The notes: generated from the sequence alone by a model not told the origin. Positions 24,494 through 36,239 are shown, numbered from the stretch's first letter. The stretch is 64,000 bases of DNA from Jacaranda mimosifolia (GCA_018894105.1 CM032117.1:37676501-37740500), one strand, 5' to 3'. Numbers and translations: made by a program.

Positions 24494-24674
24494 TGGAAGA
24501 TGACACATTATTAACAAGATAAGATGAAGTATTTTCAAGAGCAGGTTTTCTAGATAACAAAGGCTTACAATGGCTGTAAACATGTTTGGCAAAATGATAA
24601 GAGTTGTCCAGAACATAAAGCCTTCCAATTGCTCTCCCAACAGCCAGTATCTTCTCACTCTGTAGGTCCTGCAA
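24494..24674 (-). pseudogene. Copia gag-pre-integrase domain (remnant)
   Basis: The opening QDLQSEKILAVGRAIGRLYV, followed by LDNSYHF, matches the segment between copia protease and integrase. The chain continues across the hAT MITE and the Mutator-like element to the integrase pieces. Confidence 0.75.
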
Positions 24675-24807
24675 AGTGAAATGTCTTGGCTAAAATGTAA
24701 ATTTCAGTTGAGAGTCTTTAGCTAATTTGTTAACTGATAGAAGATTAAACTGAAATTCAAGAATTTATAGTGTCGTTAAGTTTCAGGTTGGCTAACAAAT
24801 GTGTTGT

Positions 24808-25083
24808 TCATGTGGAGTGAACTAGCTTTGTGGATCCATCTAGAAGATAAACATGTGTAGGTGATTTTGTGTGGCTGTATTCTGTCAAGAGTTGAAGGTT
24901 CAAACACATGTGGCTGGATGCTTCAGTATCAATTATCCAAGAGTCTTTACTCATCAAACAATTAGCATTTAGAGCTTTATGAGTATTCAAACATGCAAAG
25001 TCACCCAAATAAGCAAAGTTCACTTGATTTGTCTCCAATTGTTGCTTGCTCTTCATTATCTTGCTGACTTCTTGTTGCACCAA
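24808..25083 (-). pseudogene. Copia aspartic protease (remnant)
   Basis: SWIIDTEASSHMCLNLQLL is the copia protease active-site region, with DTE in place of the usual DTG, and is followed by VYLLDGSTK. The altered catalytic triad predicts an inactive protease. Confidence 0.85.
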
Positions 25084-25134
25084 GTCAGCTAATGCAGAAG
25101 TCCATTCAACATTCTTCTGCCCAATTCCATCAAA

Positions 25135-25952
25135 CTAAATCTCCAGAGGAGTGTCAACACAATTAGCTATTTGTCTTCCATGGGATTGAGCCTTCTTTTC
25201 CCTTAGCTCTTTATACCAATCAGGGTACCCATTCAACTTAAAACAGGTCTCCTTAGTATGCCCATCCTTTCCACAGTGCTTGTCAGCTTTCTTGCTAAAA
25301 TCCCTCTTATAGGACTGCTTACTTCCTGTTTCTTTCTTTAGTGAAGGGTTTGTTCTTGCTATCATTGCAGTATTTTCAATGCAATCAGTAAAAGTAGTAT
25401 TCGCTTCCCTCTACTTCTCTACTCTTAAGATCATGGAGTATGCTTTGTTCACACCAAGGAATGGCTCCATGACCAATATCTGATTTCTAATATGATCATA
25501 AGAGTCATTTAACCCCATCAAAAACTGCATTAAATGATTGAGATTATTCACATCAGCAACACCTTTTCCAGCTCCACATGTACATTCTGGAAGTGGCATT
25601 AGAACAGCCAATTCATCCCACAATTGTTTCAGTTTTGTATAATAATGTACTACCGAGAGGCTTCCTTAAGTAATCGAGCTAATTTAGCGCTGGATTTGGT
25701 ACAACATAGGACCTTACACTCCCCAAATAGCTCTTCTATCTCCCCCCACAATTGTTTAGATAAAGTAGTATACAAGAAAGATTCTACAATATCTTTCGAA
25801 ATTGAATTCAAGATCCAAGAGGTTACTATACAATCTACTCTCATCCAGTTATCATATTCGTCAGAATCTTCTTTAGGTATGGGGCATTTTCCATTGCTGA
25901 ACCTCAGTTTGACCTTGGCTCCCAACGCAATCTTCATCGATTGGCTCCACAC
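25135..25952 (-). pseudogene. Copia gag (remnant)
   Basis: The opening MWSQSMKIALGAKVKLRF, then DEYDNWMRVDCIVTSWILNS, is the retrotransposon gag domain. HLMQFLMGLNDSYDHIRNQI follows. A zinc-knuckle segment KHCGKDGHTKETCFKLNGYP comes next; its first cysteine position appears changed. A stop and frameshifts separate the pieces. Confidence 0.88.
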
Positions 25953-26195
25953 GACAGAAAATTGTTTCCATTGAGAGGTGCAGTTACCAACACCATACCA
26001 GGGTGGTCTGAAGACTGGAGGAACAGAGGATCGCCATTTTCAGCTCCTCTGATTCCTCGAGCTCGATTTCTTTGTGTGTCAATCTCTTCAGTCATCTCTT
26101 CCACTTTTAGAACAGAGATTCACGAAATCAAATTGAAGTAAGGTTATGTAGAGTTTTCAAGGAATAGGATTTTTTTTTTAGGGCCATGTTGACGT

Positions 26196-26208
26196 AGCTC
26201 TAATACCT
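26196..26208 (-). promoter_or_regulatory. Primer-binding site of the copia element
   Basis: Next to the 5' LTR the minus strand reads aggtattagagc, close to the initiator-tRNA-Met complement tggtatcagagc used by most plant copia elements. Confidence 0.7.
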
Positions 26209-26405
26209 TGTTCAAGCAGTAAAGATTCCATAGTCAAAATCGGAGAAACTTCAAAGCAGAAAGAAGGGCATGAAATTGCTGCAAAAGAATGTTTTGAACT
26301 TGCAATTAATGAGCATAGGATTTGCTTATTTATACATACGAGAGAAGAAAAGGAACCGGGAGCGAACTACTACATAAAGACTCTAAATTAGGTTAGTTAT
26401 AGTTA
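26209..26405 (-). repeat. 5' LTR of the copia element, outer end lost
   Basis: On the plus strand it begins tgttcaagcagtaaagattc and follows the 7905 LTR closely until gttagttatagtta, then diverges. About 50 bp of the outer end are missing or unrecognisable. It keeps about 48 bp absent from the other LTR. Confidence 0.8.
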
Positions 26406-27050
26406 ATTAATTTTTCTAATATATATTAAAAAGATTAGTTTATACATCAAAAACTTAAATCCAGCAAGCTAGACCAAATGGGTCAGGGGTAAATAGGGTA
26501 GATTAGAGGTAATGTCATATTATTTTGGGTATCCTAGGAAAGGGTAAAATTAGGGTTGACAGGCCTGGTTTGTTGAAGCAAATTGGATGATTGAAGCGAG
26601 TTCAGATGATTAGGTCAAAGGTTGCACCCTATTCCTCGCTCTCTATCCTTTCCTTATTGATACTTTGAGTCGCGAAAATTTCTTCCAACTCTGTACATTG
26701 TGGTAGTAGAGTAGATTCACTGGTCTTGAGCTTAATATATGTAGAGCCATCCAGCCAGCCAGCTAAAAAGATCCTTAATCCAGTCTTATCAACTGCCATT
26801 TGAACTAATTAAGCACTCTAATTAGTTATAGTATAATCTTTTCGCTTACATAACCAACTGAAAATTAACAAACGGTTGACTTAGTAGATTATCTGTGGTT
26901 TTGCACTAATTAAGAGTTTAAGACTGTGTTGATAAACTATATATATGGGTGTATTTGGATATTTTTAATTGTTATTGACTGTTTAGCTAGCTAGAAAGAA
27001 GTGCTTGGAAGTATTTTTTAAGGGACACTTATTGAAAAGTACCAAATGCA
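26406..27050. other. Spacer between copia and Mutator-like element
   Basis: The sequence is AT-rich, with no supported gene or repeat end. Confidence 0.5.
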
Positions 27051-27453
27051 CTTTCCAATTTGGTGATCAGTCCCCACTTGTTTTTTATTAGAACAAACTC
27101 CCTAGTTTTGTTAAATTTTTATAGATTACTCCCTACTCATTTGATTTGACAAAAATGCCCTTAAGTATCATATTTTTCATTCATTTTTTCTCACTTCTTC
27201 TCCATCCGATAAGCAAATAGTAAATCCGATCATACATTTATTACCAGAAATAGAAAGAACAGAAAAAACACAACAAGCTCCACTGTAGGAACGAGAATAA
27301 CGTTAGAGCCAACAACCACTAACTCGACATCTACATTGTCTTCTTCTCTTTTTATTTTCATCATTTTCGAGTTTCTTCTCAGTTGCTTCTGAGTTTCTTA
27401 TATTTTTCCGACAATGTCAACAAGTAGTGAAGTAGGAGTGCTCAATCAAGTTA

Positions 27454-27636
27454 ATGGACATGTATATTAATCTCGCAAGAGAATGGAGTGAAATCAACGC
27501 CGAACACTTCAGTTTGCAATACATAGCTCCACATCAAAGATTGTACGTGAGTTTGACTGATGATAACGGTGTCATGAATATGGTCTTACTGTATTTGACA
27601 TTGAATATGAACATTGTTGACATCCTGATAAATTGA
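27454..27636 (+). pseudogene. mudrA-type transposase N-terminal fragment
   Basis: The segment AREWSEINAEHFSLQYIAPH followed by RLYVSLTDDNGVMNM and NIVDIL matches the N-terminal module of plant MULE transposases, where the usual pattern is KYFLPGN-TLITVS-D-D and DV-V. It ends at a stop. The catalytic DDE region does not follow; a minisatellite array does. Confidence 0.65.
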
Positions 27637-27689
27637 AAGGATGAATTAAGCAGCAGTGCAAAGAAGAGCAGTGATGGTTTAAGGTAATA

Positions 27690-29155
27690 CTTCTACAAAA
27701 TCTAAGTTGTACTGCAGTTTGTAAAGTTTTGTACTTGAAGTGTTCTGAAATTGTACTCTGTTATGTAAGTTTTATACTTCAAGTGTTCTACTAATTGATT
27801 ATCCAAAATTGTACTGCAACTTCTAGCTGTTTATACTTGAAGTGTTCCTAAACTATACGTCTTCTATATAAAATTATACTTTTGATTTTCTGAAATTATA
27901 CTTCATTTTATCAAAGATTATACTCGATTTATTGAAGTTATATACTTTAAGTGTTATATTTATCAATTAACCAAAATATACTGCAGTTGCTAGGACTTTA
28001 TACTTCAAGCGTTCTGAAATTGTACTTCACTTTATCTAAAATTGTACTTTTATTTTCTGAAATTATACTTTCTTTTGTGCTTCATTTTACCTAATATGTA
28101 CTTTATTCATTGAGCTTCTATACTTCAAGTGTTTCAAAATTGTACTTCATTTTATCTAAACTTATACTCTAGTTATTTGAATCTATTTTTTAAGTTTAAA
28201 GTGTTTTACTAATGGATTATCCAAAAATTGTACTGCAATTGCTAAGGTTTTATACTTCAAGTGTTTTGAAATTGTACTTCACTTTATCTACAATTGTACT
28301 TCTATTTTTTGAAATTATACTTCATTTCATACATCGTTTTACCTAAACTTGTACTCTATTCAATGAAGTTCTATACTTCAAGTGTTCTGAAATTGTACTT
28401 CATTTTATCTAAACTTTTACTTCAATTATCTGAATCTATTATTTAAGTTTTATACTTCAAGTGTTCTACTAATCGATTATCCAAAATCATATTACAATTG
28501 CTAAGGATTTATACTTCAAGTGTTCTGAAATTGTACTTCTATTTTCTGAAATTATACTTCATTTTACATAAACTTGTACTCTATTCATTGAAGTTCTATA
28601 CTTCAAGTGTTTCGAAATTGTACTTTATTTTATCTAAACTTGTACTTCAGTTATTTGAATATATTATTTAAGTTTCAAATGTTCTACTAATGGATTATTC
28701 AAAAATTGTACCGCAATTACTAAGGTTTTATACTTCAGGTGTTCTGAAATTGTACTTCACTTTATCTAAAATTGTATTTCTATTTTTTTAAATTATACTT
28801 TATTTTATACATCATTTTACCTAAACATGCACTCTATTCATTGAAGTTCTATACTTCAAGTGTTCCGAACTTGTATTTCATTTTATCTAAACTTGTACTT
28901 CAGTTATTTGAATCTATTTTTTAAGTTTCAAGTATTCTACTAATGGATTATCCAAAAATTGTATTGCAATTTCTAAGGTTTTATACTTCACGTGTTTTGA
29001 AATTATACTTCACTTTATCAAAAATTGTATTTCTGTTTTTTGAAATTATACTCATTTTATACATCATTTTATCTAAACTTGTACTATATTCATTGAAGTT
29101 CTATACTTCAAGTGTTCCGAAATTATACTTTATTTTATCAAAACTTGTACTCTCG
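27690..29155 (+). repeat. Minisatellite array A
   Basis: At least twelve copies of tatacttcaagtgttctgaa, followed by attgtacttcattttatct, occur at alternating spacings of about 120 and 130 bp. This indicates a dimeric unit of about 250 bp. Clear starts include about 28121, 28250, 28371, 28599, 28731, 28851, 28981 and 29101. Confidence 0.9.
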
Positions 29156-29159
29156 AGTC

Positions 29160-29436
29160 AAAGTCTCTTTCATCGTATGACTTTACCGATCAATATTACC
29201 GAGTTGAGATGTATCAACAAGCATATCAAGCAGTGACAAACCCTATTCCTACATATGATATGCATATGTTCCCTCTAGATGATGATGGCGTCATTAATGC
29301 ACCTGATTGCCGATCTCAACCTGGGCATAGAAGGACACAGAGGATTCCATCACAAATTGAGAAACATGTAATTAAGTGTAAAATGTGTGGTAGAACAGGA
29401 CATAATCGTCTAACCTGCAAAGAATCAGTAATCTAG
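29160..29436 (+). pseudogene. mudrA-type transposase C-terminal fragment with zinc knuckle
   Basis: The frame reads SYDFTDQYYRVEMYQQAYQA, then NPIPTYDMH, a Pro/Arg-rich linker (RRTQRIPSQIE) and a CCHC knuckle, CKMCGRTGHNRLTCK, before the stop. This is the standard end of MULE transposases, including the Y-R-V-x-x-Y-x-x-A-Y and NPIP signatures. It shows that the host of the arrays is a Mutator-family element in plus orientation. The core between this and the N-terminal piece is gone. Confidence 0.85.
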
Positions 29437-29452
29437 CTAAATTTTGTAAATT

Positions 29453-30003
29453 AATCTAGGAGATTTATACTTGATTTCTTGACATTTGTACTTTATTTCG
29501 GTAATCATGTACTTGATTTAGCGTGAAATTGGCATTTTTGTATATTGTCCGAGATATCAATTATTTTGCACCCTAATCTAGGAGAATTATACTTGATGTC
29601 ATGACAATTGTACTTCATTTCGGCAATTATGTATTTGATTTAGCGTGAAATTGGCATTTTTGTATGTTGTCGAAGATATTAGTTATTTTGCACCATAATC
29701 TGGGAGAATTATACTTGATTTCATGATAATTGTACTTCATTTCAGCAATTATGTATTTGATTTAGCATGAAATTGACATTTTTGCATGTTGTCCGAGATA
29801 TCAGTTATTTTGTACCCCAATCTGGTAGAATTATACTTGATTTCATGACATTTGTACTTCTTTTTGGCAATAATGTACTTGTTTAGCGTGGAAGTTATCA
29901 AATGGATGTTGTCTAAGATATCAACGTTTTCGTACCTCAATCTGAAAGATTTATACTTGATTTCATGACATTTGTATTTCATTTCGGCCATTATGTACTC
30001 CAT
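29453..30003 (+). repeat. Minisatellite array B
   Basis: Five units begin at about 29453, 29575, 29697, 29819 and 29939, a period of 120-122 bp. Each has aatctgggagaattatacttg, or a close form, then catttgtacttcatttcgg and gtgaaattggcatttttgta. It follows the transposase stop directly. Confidence 0.9.
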
Positions 30004-30349
30004 TTCTTAATATTTTTACTAATATTGTTGAATTGAAATTTGTTCCATGATTTGATTTTTAAGTCTCAATAATTAATAACCAAACTCTAAAAATGTGTGT
30101 AATATTTATTATATGAATAAAATAATATTAAAGTTTTAAAGTGTTAACCACTAATGTTGAAGAATGAATGTTATCAATCGCAGTAATGTAAAAAATACTT
30201 ATGCTTTCGAAGATGTAAATAAATGAGCATTTGACAATAATATCCACCCTATAACCCGTACAAATACGTACTTCACCTTATTCGATAATCTCAAAATATT
30301 GTATTTGACCATCACTACAATTATTGGAGACTAATTATTCAATTGCAAT

Positions 30350-31225
30350 AAGTGTACTTCAACATAACACCATTTATACTTTGTTTGTTCTACATTTGTA
30401 CTACATTTTCATCATATTGTACTCAAATTCATTGTCCGGTTTCAATTGAATTGAAGTATACTTTAACATAACACCATTTATACTTTGTTTGTTCTATATT
30501 TGTACTTTATTTTCATCATATTGTACTCAATTCACTTCCTGATTTCAATTTAATTGAAGTGTACTTCAACATAACACCATTTATACTTTGTTTGTTTTAT
30601 GTTTGTACTTCATTTCTATGATATTGTACTCAAATTCACTGTTCGATTTCAATTTAGTTGAAGTGTACTTCAACATAACACCATTTATATTTTGTTTGTT
30701 CTATCATATTGTACTCAAATTCATTGTCCAACTTCAATTTAATTGAAGTGTACTTCAACATAACATCATTTATACTTTATTTGTTTTACGTTTGTATTTC
30801 ATTTCCATCATATTGTACTCAAATTCACTGTCCGGTTTCAATTTAATTGAATTGTACTTCAACATAACACTATTTATACTTTGTTTGTTCTACGCTTGTA
30901 CTTCATTTTCCTCATATTGTATCCAAATTCACTGCTCGATTTCAATATAACACCATTTATACTTTGTTTGTTATACATTTATACTTCATTTCCATCATAT
31001 TGTACTTAAATTCACTACCTAATTTCAATTTAATTGAAGTGTACTTCAACATAACACCATTTATACTTTATTTTTTCTATATTTGTACTTCATTTCCATC
31101 ATATTGTACTCAAATTTACTGCTTGATTTCAATTGAATTGAAGTGTACTTCAACATAACACCATTTATATTTTGTTTGTTCTATATTTGTAATTCATTTC
31201 CCTCATGTTGTACTGAAATAAAAAT
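30350..31225 (+). repeat. Minisatellite array C
   Basis: About nine units of about 104 bp (two shortened to about 85) begin near 30362, 30466, 30569, 30673, 30759, 30862, 30945, 31049 and 31153. The signature is tacttcaacataacaccatt, then tatactttgtttgttcta and catattgtactcaaattcac. Confidence 0.9.
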
Positions 31226-31289
31226 ATTATAAATACTTGATGGAAAATTATACTTACATACAAAATAATATTATAAACAAAGTATGATT

Positions 31290-32935
31290 CAAACCCTATA
31301 GGCTTAAATATTTTGTACTACAGTTGCTTCTAAAATGTACTATAGATACACATGTTATATACTACATTTTCAGTTAATATATACTACATGCCTGAATATT
31401 TTTGTACTACAGATGCTTCTAAAATGTACTGCATATATACAAATATTAAATTATAATTTAATTTAATCTACATGCTTGAATATTTTGTACTACAGATGCT
31501 TTTAAAATGTACTGCAGTTACATAGATTATATGCTACACTTTTGCCTGATGTGAACTGCAAGCATAAATGTTTATACTACATTTGTTTATAAAATGTACT
31601 GCAGTTACAGAGAGTATATGCTACACTTTCATTTAATGTATACTGCAGGCTTAAATATTTTGTACTACAGCTGCTTCTAAAATGTACAACAGATACACAG
31701 ATTATATACTATATTTTCAGTTAATGTATACTTCACGCTTGAATATTTTTGTACTACAGATGCTTCTAAAATATACTGCATGTACACAGATTATATACTA
31801 TAATTTTATTTAATCTATAGGCTTGAATGTTTTGTACTATATTTTCCCAACTTCCTCTCCCAGTGTCCAAATCACTTGCCGCTTGAACCGTTGGATAGCT
31901 CTTGGCTTACAAATTAACTCCACAAAGTTCCAGCCCCGTCCGATTCTCCATGGAACAATAATTTCCCTCGCAATAAGCTGGAATTACAGCAATGCCACTG
32001 CACTGCCGCATTTTAAAGATCTTCGATGTTTCCTATCCAAACGGAACCGTATACTGGTGAAACTTGGTGGGAACGTTGCCAACAGCTCAAGGAACACCCC
32101 ACTGAAATAGTTTCACAAAATTCCTTTTCCAAGACACTCTGCTCAATGCATCTTTGCACTACCTGCGTGCAGTAAGACCGCTGTAGGTCGCCCTCAATGT
32201 TCGGTGCCCAAACGAACACAGAATGACTTCAAACTTGGTGGGAAGCATCCTCATAACTCAAGGAATATGCCATTGAAACAGTTTTTCAAACCGCACCTCG
32301 TAAGAGTCTCTGCTCATGGGCCTTTTTCGCCTTGTCGGGTGAGCCGACAATGCCTTGTCGCTCCTAATGCCCCTTCAAGTCACGGTCGCAATTCCTCTCC
32401 AATGAGCGACCCATGACATTCTCCCCCACTCGATCCGTTGAAGTCCTCGTCAACACATACACAAGGACTCGAAGTGTATGCGGTGCCCCAACTCAACTCT
32501 GATCTCTTTTTTGCACCGGGTGAGTTTAGCTCCTCTTTACACAGATTATATACTACACTTTCATTTAATGTATACTATAGGCTTAAATATTTTGTACTAC
32601 AGATACACAAATTATATACTACATTTTCTGTTGATGTATATTGCATGCTTTAATGCTTTTGTACTATAGATGCTTCTAAAATATACTGCATGCACACAAA
32701 TTATATACTATAATTTCATTTAATTTGCAGCTTTGAATATTTTGTACTACAAATGCTTTTAAAATGTATTGCAGTTACACATATTATATACTACACTTTT
32801 GCTTAATGTGTACTGCAAGTTTGAATGTTTATACTATATTTGCTTCTAAAATATACTGCAGTTACACAGATTATATACTACACTTTTGCTTAATGTGTAC
32901 TGCAAGCTTGGATGTTTTGTACCACAAATAATATA
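31290..32935 (+). repeat. Minisatellite array D, interrupted
   Basis: Units of about 87 bp carry cttgaatattttgtactaca, then gatgcttctaaaatgtact and acacagattatatactaca. Starts are near 31305, 31393, 31479, 31563, 31651, 31738 and 31825, then again from about 32583 to 32908. The sequence 31848-32537 interrupts the array. Confidence 0.88.
31848..32537 (-). mobile_element. Ty3/gypsy-type LTR fragment inside array D
   Basis: This block is clearly GC-richer than the array. On the minus strand it reads gagtgggggagaatgtcatg, a typical polypurine tract followed by an LTR start. It also holds a degenerate internal repeat (aaacttggtgggaacgttgc and caaacttggtgggaagcatc). No coding sequence is supported. 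Whether it is a solo LTR plus flank or a larger truncated element is not resolved. Confidence 0.5.
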
Positions 32936-33587
32936 CTACCACTTTCAGATAATTTTACCGTATAATTTCAGGTAAAAAGAAGTATAAACCTCAAAAAAGT
33001 GAAGTACAACTTTCATGCCTTTCAAGTACAAATAAAAAACTTCCCATCTCACAACAAAAATCATATATGTCAATTGGGTTTAAGTGTTTAACAACTAAAA
33101 AGGGAATAAAACCCTAAACATGAGAAAATAGACAAGAAATAAGTACAACATTGAAAAATCACAGACATTTAAAACTGTAAATGCAAAAAACATATATTTG
33201 TTTCTTTTGATCACTTCTTTTTGTATTTCGCTTCTTGTTGCCGCTGTTTCTCCTTCCATTGTCACAGAAAAAATGGCAGAAATTTTGGTGTTTTTTTTTC
33301 TTTTTTCTTTTTTTTTTTCTCTTCTTCTTCTCGCGTCAATGACAGAGGAACGATTTTGTGCCCTTTTGTTTGGCCGCTTGGGGAAGTCGTCAATTTCAGG
33401 AAAAAAAATATGAAAGCATTCTTCTTGAAGAGAAAAACGCATTTCTCAGGTATTTTTGTTGTTTTCTCTAGTTACAAGGATATATGTGTCTTTCTAAAAG
33501 ATATGGGGAGTGATTTCTAAGTTTTGTGAAAAAGTAGGGAGTTTAGTGTGTAAAAATTCAAATGGGAACTGAACACTAAAGTGAAAG

Positions 33588-34388
33588 TAGGTTTAGAAAT
33601 TTTTTTCTAATTGACTGATTTTTTAAATGCTGTTTTTTCATTTAAACTTCAAACATTAAATAGAAAAAACTAAAACTTAAAAAGTACCTTGCACTCCACT
33701 TCTGTAGCTTGGTAATTATGTAAATACGTGAGTTCTTTCTCCCCCTCCCCCCCGGAAAGTTGTATAACCCCAAAATATTCCTTATAATCCCAAGTATTTG
33801 TTAGGATGTTTTTCTTTTAACCGAACATATTACATTCGTTATTTTGGCAAGAACAAAAGCTCCAATTACTTTCTTTTTTCATTGTTCATTTTTATTTTTT
33901 AATATTATTTTTAGATACTGCCAATTTTCACTACTTCCAACTTCCATATCATATTTTCCTTTCACTCCTTCAAATGTGAATCTTCTACATGCACCTCATA
34001 TATAATTGATGAGTATCTATTTAATTAGTTGTAGGACAAAACTTCTGGCATAAATTGAATATTAAAAGTGAAAACCTAATTTGTTGTATCCATAAAAAGG
34101 AATAAATACTCAGTTCATGCAACAGTATGATGTACTTTCCTAGTAACCCTTCATTCAGAAATATTAAGAATATATGGCTTTTTTAACTTTTCCTCATGTT
34201 TTTATGTTTTTAATTACTTAAGACCTAATTGGAATAATTTGAGAAAAAGATTATTTTCATATATCCTAATTGAATCATTCCACTTTGAGAATATTATTGT
34301 ATAGATGCATAGAATCTAATTCAAAACTTTCGAATTCGTACTAAACAGTTTGGTTTTAACTTTTACAACAAAACCCCCCAAATGATTA
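33588..34388. other. AT-rich spacer
   Basis: No gene or repeat boundary is supported between the two terminal-inverted-repeat elements. Confidence 0.5.
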
Positions 34389-34397
34389 AAAAAAGAA

Positions 34398-35387
34398 GGG
34401 TTAATTATCCAGACTCCCCTTGAGATTTGACTTAATTACAATAAGATTTATAAGTATCATGAAATTACAAATATCACATGACATTGATGGTCAGCCGTCA
34501 AATTGTACGATTTTTACTAAATGTCCAGTTTATTCTTAGCTGAACTAAAAAAAAGGCCAAAAAAAAAAAAAACATAAACAATTGCACAAAGACTAAAATG
34601 GCCTTGACATTACAAAATAACTAAAACACTCATGAAGTGATTATAAAAATGATAAAAATAACCTCATTTAATAAAATTACAAAAATACACTAAAATTATT
34701 AAAATATATATATTATAAAATAATTAAATATATGTACACACGTATGTAATACAATATCATATATGTTTTATAATATATATTTTTATTTATACTTAATATA
34801 TAATATATACATACATATACATATAATATATATATATATATACACAGCCCACCCACCTCACTGCAACCACCCGCCCCCAGCCCCAGCCCCCCGCTGACCA
34901 GATCTGGCCATGACGACCGCTGGCATGGCGGCAACCAAGGCAACTGCCACCGGCCATGGCTGGCGGAACAAAGTGAGGGGTTGGGGAGGAAAGGGTGGGT
35001 GGGCATGGGGTGTGGTGTATTTTTCAAAACAGATGATTTATTTTTATTAATTAATAAAAATTTAATTAAATTATGTAAGTTTTACTTATTTATTCTTAAT
35101 TAATAAAGTGTCTTAAATTTTTATTTATCTTGTTTTTAATTAATTTTAGATGTATTCATTATTTAATATATGTTTATTTATTTAATATGTAATCAATTAA
35201 TAAATATTTTTTCTATTTAATATAATTAAACAAATTTAATTTTGTAAATAAATTATTTTAGATATGTTATATTATTATTTTTTTTAATTTTTTATAATTA
35301 TCTGTATGATAGGCATAGATTTTTCATTTTTTAAATTTTTTATTTCTTAATAGTCAAACTTCAGGGGTCTAGATAATTAACCCCCCC
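34398..35387. mobile_element. Non-autonomous Mutator-like/MITE element
   Basis: The inverted ends are gggttaattatccagactcc (left) and the complement of gggttaattatctagacccc (right, with extra c residues). The 9-bp flank aaaaaagaa is on both sides (34389-34397 and 35389-35397). The centre has a TA microsatellite and a GC-rich island of about 170 bp (34846-35015), which looks foreign to the AT-rich remainder. No coding region is supported. Confidence 0.75.
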
Positions 35388-35943
35388 AAAAAAAGAAAGA
35401 AGGAGAGAAAGAAAAGCAAGGCATATCGTAAATGAATGCTGGAGTGATATATATAATAAATTGGTTCTTTTATTGAAAATACCTTGATATATGGAACCCT
35501 TTTGACTTCAACTCATCAATATGACTATATAAGGAATTCAACCTTAATAAACCACAATAAAGAAGAGTTGCTACTTGCTAGAGAAGTTCACCATAGTTAT
35601 TAGTAGGAAATGAATCATAAATCTGAACAATAGGATAAGCGAACCACCATTCGAATTTTTCAAGGAAAAACCCATGTCTGAACTAGAATTCCCAGTCTCA
35701 TACAAAGTTATAAACACAAGAATGAAGAATGTAACATGGTCCAAAAAACTCAAAACAGAATAAGACTATAAAAGAAGATTCTATTGGTACAAGTGTAATT
35801 TATAAACGTTAATTAGTCTTAGGTTTGGGAATCTTTGCACAACTATACAATTGTTAAAGACTCCAAAAATCCCACTTATCCTCCCAACATTAGGCCAATC
35901 AACTAAGTAAAGAGCATTGGAAGAAGCCAAGCATTAGACTTGC

Positions 35944-36141
35944 CTATATAGAAGCTGCATTTCCTTCGCAATTCAACCCCTCGGTGTAAATTGCTTCACA
36001 ATGTGCATTTGCATGCACAAGTCTACATCCTTGTATGAGTAATGGCTCCGAAATGTTCTCCAGAGCTCGGCCACCGTTGTCTTCAACATTTTTCTTGGCA
36101 CCAAAGATGGGCCAAATTATAGTAGATGAAGAAGAAGACAA
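35944..36141 (-). other. Possible small exon of unknown function
   Basis: A 65-codon open segment reads SSSSSTIIWPIFGAKKNVED, then NISEPLLIQGCRLVHANAHC and a few more residues to a stop. It contains three cysteines. No in-frame ATG precedes it nearby, so it would need an upstream exon. I do not recognise it, though the residue pattern looks more protein-like than the surrounding frames. Confidence 0.3.
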
Positions 36142-36239
36142 GAAGATGTGAAGGTTTTGGAGAGTAGATATAGTAGTTATATTGGAGAATAGGTTAGGTT
36201 ATTTGATAGGAAATTAGAAAAAGGTACAAGGGTTGAAAA

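Larger units (their letters stand above)
7905..26405 (-). mobile_element. Ty1/copia retrotransposon interrupted by four DNA transposons
   Basis: On the minus strand the order is 5' LTR (26405-26209), a PBS-like site, gag, protease, integrase, reverse transcriptase, RNase H, polypurine tract and 3' LTR (8107-7905). That is the copia order. Four DNA elements are inserted: 9419-13468, 14494-21855, 22304-23752 and 23808-24485. Without them it is about 5 kb. Reading across the empty sites restores coding at the hAT site ([10 protein letters not shown] in RT) and at the CACTA site (an ETKHRHLLEIARA-type integrase stretch). Numerous stops and frameshifts and two unequal LTRs show an old, inactive copy. 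No flanking target duplication was found, because the outer edge of the 5' LTR is lost. Confidence 0.9.
27051..33587 (+). mobile_element. Mutator-like element filled with minisatellites
   Basis: The outer ends form an inverted repeat of about 95 bp. The left reads ctttccaatttggtgatcag then tcccc and aactccctag; the complement of the right reads ctttcactttagtgttcag then ttccc and aactcccta. N- and C-terminal fragments of a mudrA-type transposase lie inside at 27454-27636 and 29160-29436. The remainder is almost entirely four tandem-repeat families plus one LTR-like insertion. The 9-bp target duplication could not be matched, so the exact ends are approximate. Confidence 0.75.

Noticed and set aside
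24808..25952. Host gene coding for a zinc-knuckle protein
   Set aside because: The order gag, knuckle, protease, integrase and flanking LTRs shows it is a decayed copia polyprotein.
27690..31225. CRISPR-like array
   Set aside because: Repeats are 85-250 bp and diverged, with no short constant repeat and unique spacers. This is plant minisatellite DNA.
33095..33520. Overlapping open frames on both strands near the right end of the Mutator-like element
   Set aside because: They are rich in Phe, Ser and Lys from T/A runs, with no domain. They are explained by base composition.
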